Shown: piece after piece, positions 39,587 through 42,622 of the stretch
Numbering within the stretch: position 1 is the stretch's first letter
Layout of the letters: each line of letters starts with the position of its first letter
Source: Paenibacillus aceris
Lineage (GTDB): Bacteria; Bacillota; Bacilli; Paenibacillales; NBRC-103111
Direction of reading: 5' to 3'
NCBI RefSeq assembly: GCF_017874035.1
Contig: NZ_JAGGKV010000039.1
Coordinates: forward strand, 1 to 42,622
Length of the DNA: 42,622 bases
The notes under the pieces: generated by a model
Databases searched by the model: none
Seen by the model: only the letters and a program-made list of their open reading frames with translations
Told to the model about the DNA's origin: nothing
Position numbers and translations under genes: made by a program

Positions 39587-40048
39587 ATGAGCGAGCTTTG
39601 GAAGCAGAATGACAAGGGCACAGTGGAATCGCACGGTCAATACATTTCAGCCATCTACCGACACATGCAGGTATTGATCTCATCCGAGTTGGCGCCATAT
39701 CGAATAGGGAGTGGACAGTATATTTTTCTGATGGCGATTGCGTTTCAGCAACCGATTACTCAGAAGGCGCTAAACGAAAAGCTGTACATTGACAAAACGA
39801 CTACCGCCAAGGCGATTACCAAGCTGGAAGAAGAAGGTTACGTGCGGAGGGAAACCGATCCCGCCGACAATCGTTATCATTTGCTTTATTTGACGGACTC
39901 AGGACGTGAGGTGGTGCCTAAAGTGCAGGAAGCACTCGCCCGCGTGAAGAACAAAACCCGGAAAGGTATCACCGATGAGGAGTATGACTTGTTCTTAAGC
40001 TTGCTGAATATCGTTCTCCGCAATCTGACCGAGCAGGAGGAGAGGTAG
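39587..40048 (+). CDS. MarR-family transcriptional regulator
   Basis: 153-aa winged-helix regulator. ATG 39587 follows AAGGGGG; the upstream open frame covers the direct repeats and is not coding. Signature: HGQYISAIYRHMQVLISSEL, the recognition region PITQKALNEKLYIDKTTTAK, AITKLEEEGYVRRETDPADN and RYHLLYLTDSGREVVPKVQE, ending with the dimer helices. MarR proteins are released from DNA by small aromatic or oxidising ligands. It heads a run with the broken DUF5519 gene and the dehalogenase, so it probably controls them, and itself through the 21-bp repeats. Confidence 0.9.
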   Translation: MSELWKQNDKGTVESHGQYISAIYRHMQVLISSELAPYRIGSGQYIFLMAIAFQQPITQKALNEKLYIDKTTTAKAITKLEEEGYVRRETDPADNRYHLLYLTDSGREVVPKVQEALARVKNKTRKGITDEEYDLFLSLLNIVLRNLTEQEER

Positions 40049-40076
40049 AATGGATGGGTAAGGGGGAGTAGACTTG

Positions 40077-40382
40077 ATGGAAGAGCTATTGACTTGGGCT
40101 GGCGTTACTATGCATCCTCATCGGTTCGGAAGGGTAGAATTTCAGCTGAACGTTACAGAAATCGGGCATCTTCACGGCAGCCGCTTGTTCGACCTACTTT
40201 TGATCAAATCCGAATGTGATCGGTAGTTTGAAGAAGGTAAGGCTAGGCCGCATCACATGTATCCCGATTCAGGCTGGGTATCCGTTTATTTGAATACTTG
40301 GCAAGATGTCGCTAATGCCATTGAAATTGCGCGTTCCAATTATGATCAAATGGTATTGAAGGGAGAGATGAAAAATGATTAA
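40077..40382 (+). pseudogene. Luciferase-like DUF5519 gene with an in-frame stop
   Basis: ATG 40077 gives a 101-codon frame matching the small DUF5519 family: LLTWAGVTMHPHRFGRVEFQ, IGHLHGSRLFDLLL, then TAG at 40224-40226, followed in the same frame by FEEGKARPHHMYPDSGWVSV and NTWQDVANAIEIARSNYDQM. GKARPHHMxPxSGWVSxY is the family hallmark. The stop codon lies in the middle, so the protein is truncated unless TAG is suppressed. Its end overlaps the dehalogenase start by 8 bases, suggesting former translational coupling. Confidence 0.75.
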
Positions 40383-41253
40383 CGAGGCATTCCCGTACGA
40401 GAAAAAGCGAATTCAAGTATTCGGCCTAGACATGGCTTACGTGGAAGCAGGGAGCGGCGACCCGATCGTTTTCCTGCACGGCAATCCGGCATCTTCCTAT
40501 CTCTGGCGTAACATTATTCCTTATGCCCAGAACTTTGGCCGTTGCATAGCGCCTGATCTCATTGGCATGGGCGATTCCGCAAAGCTTCCGGACAGCGGGC
40601 CTCACGCGTACACCTTTTCTGAACACCGCCGCTATCTTGACGAGCTACTTGATCAACTTTGCGTGGGCGAGCGTGTAACTTTCGTGGTGCACGATTGGGG
40701 ATCAGCACTAGGCTTCGATTGGAGCAAGCGCCATCCCGCCGCGGTCAAAGGCATCGCTTACATGGAGGCGATTATTAAGTCGCGCAGTTGGAGTGAAATT
40801 CCGGAGAATGGACGCAAAATCTTCCAGACGCTACGGACGCCGGAAGGGGAGCGAATGGTACTAGAGCAAAATTCGTTCATCGAATTCAACTTGCCGGTCA
40901 ACATATTACGCATGCTGACGGATGAAGAGATGGCACAGTACCGCAAGCCGTTCCAGGAGCCGGGCGAAAGCCGCCGTCCTATGCTCAGTTGGGCACGCCA
41001 ACTTCCGTTCGACGGAGATCCGGCTGATGTAACGGAGATTGTCACAGAGTATGGTGAATGGCTGGCACAAAGCGCTGTTCCCAAACTATTCATTCAATGC
41101 GACCCCGGCTTATTACCGCAATCCCATATCGATTTCTGCCGTACATGGCCGTCGCAGTCCGAAGTTACTGTGCCAGGCCGCCACTATCCCCAAGAAGACG
41201 CACCCGATGAAGTTGGCGAAGCTCTTGCCTTATGGCTGAAAAGTTTGGTTTAA
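40375..41253 (+). CDS. Haloalkane dehalogenase (LinB/DhaA-like)
   Basis: 292-aa alpha/beta-hydrolase predicted to convert haloalkanes to alcohol and halide. It follows the LinB/DhaA subfamily closely along its length: FLHGNPASSYLWRNI with halide-binding Asn, LIGMGDSAKL, the nucleophile elbow VVHDWGSALGF with Asp and the second halide-binding Trp, KGIAYMEAI with the acid Glu, the cap region RRPMLSWARQLPFDGDPADV, and GRHYPQEDAPDEVG with the catalytic His. GGGAGAG precedes ATG 40375. Last gene of the MarR run. Haloalkane dehalogenases are best known from Proteobacteria and Actinobacteria; the GC-rich coding suggests acquisition. Confidence 0.9.
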   Translation: MINEAFPYEKKRIQVFGLDMAYVEAGSGDPIVFLHGNPASSYLWRNIIPYAQNFGRCIAPDLIGMGDSAKLPDSGPHAYTFSEHRRYLDELLDQLCVGERVTFVVHDWGSALGFDWSKRHPAAVKGIAYMEAIIKSRSWSEIPENGRKIFQTLRTPEGERMVLEQNSFIEFNLPVNILRMLTDEEMAQYRKPFQEPGESRRPMLSWARQLPFDGDPADVTEIVTEYGEWLAQSAVPKLFIQCDPGLLPQSHIDFCRTWPSQSEVTVPGRHYPQEDAPDEVGEALALWLKSLV

Positions 41254-41359
41254 AGCTATGTATAACGAATTTAAGGTGGTCATTGCTAGTCCTCTAAGCT
41301 ATTTCATTAGAGTTCCCCGACCTCAAAAAACACCAAGTCATTATCTTCAAAGGTGTTGT

Positions 41360-41457
41360 TCCGCCAACTGAGTATGAGATTTAAATATTGGACACGACGG
41401 CAGCCTGCACACGATCGGTTGCCGTTTTCTATAGAAGTAACGGTGAGTTTAGTTTAA
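41360..41457 (+). repeat. Structured repeat, copy 27
   Basis: TCCGCCAACTGAGTATGAGA is a worn 5' box. CGACGGCAGCC-TGCACACGAT-CGGTTGCCGTTTTC is the hairpin, nearly that of the copy at 19439. ATAGAAGTAACGGTGAGTTT then AG is the 3' box. The AT-rich stretch 41458-41781 after it has no gene and must hold the promoter of the VOC gene. Confidence 0.7.
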
Positions 41458-41781
41458 TGATCAAAAATAATAAGCAGGAGATAATATCGTAACTCCGAAT
41501 TGTTAAAGTATAGAAATATTAGGAGTTTAGAAAAGGGGTATCTACGTAATTTTATTACGTAAAACGATCTTATTACGGTAATTACGAATTGAATTTTGTA
41601 GAATAAAAGTTGATATGACATATCCGAAAACCAAATTTCACATTTTACTATACTGTGACTTATCTTTGTTATCATGAACTGTGACCAAGATGTTAATCGT
41701 TTGGAAGGAATTAGTAATTCTTGATAAAATAAATATGAAGATGATCAGGTAGTAAATTTGTACACATAAGGAGATAAAACT

Positions 41782-42234
41782 ATGGCAAAAAACAAATTAC
41801 TAAGAATGGACAATGTTGGCATCGTTGTGGAATCCCTTGATGACGCAATCTCTTTCTTCGAGGAGATTGGCTTGAAGCTCGAAGGGCGAGCTACTGTCGA
41901 AGGTGAATGGGCTGGTCGCGTAACCGGGCTGGGTTCACAGTGTGTAGAGATTGCTATGATGGTTACCCCAGATGGCCACAGCCGACTTGAACTTTCGCGA
42001 TTTCTCACCCCACCTACTATATCAGATCACCGAACTGCTCCTGTAAATGCCCTCGGTTATCTACGCGTCATGTTCACCGTTGAAGACATTGATGAAATGG
42101 TATCCAGACTCACTAAATATGGTGCTCAGCTCGTTGGCGAAGTGGTTCAGTACGAGGACTCGTATCGGCTCTGCTACATTCGTGGAAATGAAGGACTTCT
42201 AATCGGTTTGGCGGAACAACTCGGTAATAAATAA
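41782..42234 (+). CDS. VOC-superfamily (glyoxalase/bleomycin resistance-like) protein
   Basis: 150-aa protein with the paired beta-alpha-beta-beta-beta modules of the VOC fold: LLRMDNVGIVVESLDDAISF, FEEIGLKLEGRA and HSRLELSRFLTPP in the first module, GYLRVMFTVEDIDEMVSRLT, LVGEVVQYEDSYRLCYIRGN and EGLLIGLAEQL in the second. The metal ligand Glu of the last strand is present in the EGLL segment. AAGGAGA precedes the start. Substrate unknown; such genes are frequent in mobile cassettes. Flanked upstream by repeat copy 27. Confidence 0.87.
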   Translation: MAKNKLLRMDNVGIVVESLDDAISFFEEIGLKLEGRATVEGEWAGRVTGLGSQCVEIAMMVTPDGHSRLELSRFLTPPTISDHRTAPVNALGYLRVMFTVEDIDEMVSRLTKYGAQLVGEVVQYEDSYRLCYIRGNEGLLIGLAEQLGNK

Positions 42235-42622
42235 GTGACGTTTAAAAGAAGACTTAACTGAAAATATACATTACTAGAGTAAGAATAGAAACAGAAAAGC
42301 AGTGTGAAAGTTTCTTGAAGAAGTCGGTGCATCATATAAACACCGCATTCACGCTCCGGGTCTGGGCGACCCTCGGTCCTGGAAACAAGGAACGAGAAAG
42401 TAATTGCCGGGACACATCCGCACCGACTAACCGCATCGCGATCGGCAGCAAGCTGCCTTAACTCTGTGGGACTTCGTGATGCATGAACTTTAACGGAAAT
42501 CAATGCAAAACCAAATTAAAGGGACTCAACTACCCTGAAAATCTCACATAGCAGAGAACTAAAAATGGCAATACGAAACTAGGCGCAGCTATGACGTTTT
42601 TTTCAAAAGGCTGCGTTTCATG
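42235..42622. other. Gene-poor end of window
   Basis: No intact gene is visible. CGGCAGC-AA-GCTGCC (about 42443-42456) is a short hairpin resembling the repeat centre but has no convincing 5' or 3' box. GCGCAGC..GCTGCG near 42583-42616 with a T-run between is another possible hairpin; the window ends here. Confidence 0.3.

Noticed and set aside
109..41457. Interpreting the repeats as a CRISPR array
   Set aside because: Spacing is irregular (hundreds to thousands of bases), the spacers are genes, the repeats vary internally and no cas gene is present.
109..41457. Interpreting the repeats as insertion sequences or classic MITEs
   Set aside because: No transposase gene is seen in the window and no consistent target-site duplication was noticed; copies share direction. 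A MITE-like origin is not excluded but is not directly supported.
109..41457. Calling the repeats true integron attC sites
   Set aside because: The terminal boxes do not match RYYYAAC/GTTRRRY and no integrase is visible; only the folded layout is similar, so this is kept as a hypothesis.
41454..41675. 73-codon minus-strand frame in the AT-rich stretch before the VOC gene
   Set aside because: Composition-driven frame without start signals; the stretch is more likely promoter and spacer.

Overview
The window looks like chromosomal DNA of a spore-forming Gram-positive bacterium, most likely Paenibacillus or a close relative. This rests on AAGGAGG-type ribosome binding sites, frequent TTG and GTG starts, mostly AT-rich genes, a class III fructose-1,6-bisphosphatase, ydaO-type (c-di-AMP) riboswitches, a LysM/3D-domain protein and an unlisted small gene for an SspH-type acid-soluble spore protein. 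The genus is inference; no rRNA or other marker is present.

Layout. 1-2900: small single genes (two GNAT acetyltransferases, a lipoprotein, a small hypothetical) and gene scraps, each separated by a structured repeat. 3089-6355: a secreted PL6-type polysaccharide lyase and a GC-rich, Clostridia-like extra MurD ligase. 6478-9346: a GNAT scrap, an NTR-like surface protein, small hypotheticals and an SPFH/prohibitin-like protein. 9680-11595: a chimeric-looking GNAT and an ArsR-SRPBCC-cupin cluster. 11868-13097: an SF0329-like protein among scraps. 13213-17826: a GntR/LacI-type regulator with a carbohydrate ABC importer (binding protein and two permeases, no ATPase). 18710-23362: an ICMT-type methyltransferase, a frameshifted RCC1-repeat protein, a hypothetical, a GNAT and a YciI-like protein. 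23521-28455: a CBM scrap, a secreted protein plus OmpR-type two-component system with repeated response-regulator boxes, and a LysM/3D protein with one c-di-AMP riboswitch upstream and a second, apparently orphan, riboswitch downstream. 28664-31963: a frameshifted scrap, a RibD/DHFR-like reductase and fbp. 32198-36692: a nonsense-mutated gene, a two-P-loop ATPase, a small secreted protein with an apparent ATT start, and the nagA-deoR pair. 36861-38280: glutathione peroxidase between damaged genes. 38751-42234: sspH, a MarR regulator, a nonsense-mutated DUF5519 gene, a LinB-like haloalkane dehalogenase and a VOC protein.

The unifying feature is a family of about 25-30 copies (complete, partial or degenerate) of an 80-100 bp imperfect palindrome. 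Its 5' box resembles CCGCTAACGGNGAACGATAG followed by TTCAATAA. It has a variable GC-rich hairpin in the middle and a 3' box TTGAAGTAACGGGCAGTT followed by TAGCGG. Every recognisable copy lies in the same orientation across 42 kb, whatever the strand of the neighbouring gene. The copies cut the window into units of one or a few genes, many of them acetyltransferases, small unknowns or decayed fragments. Folded, the element has an outer stem, an unpaired spacer of 6-7 nt, an inner stem with mismatches and a variable terminal hairpin, which is the layout of integron attC sites, although its ends do not match the attC consensus GTTRRRY and no integrase lies in the window. A new attC-like cassette system, or a same-orientation terminator/REP-like repeat family, are the two readings to separate.
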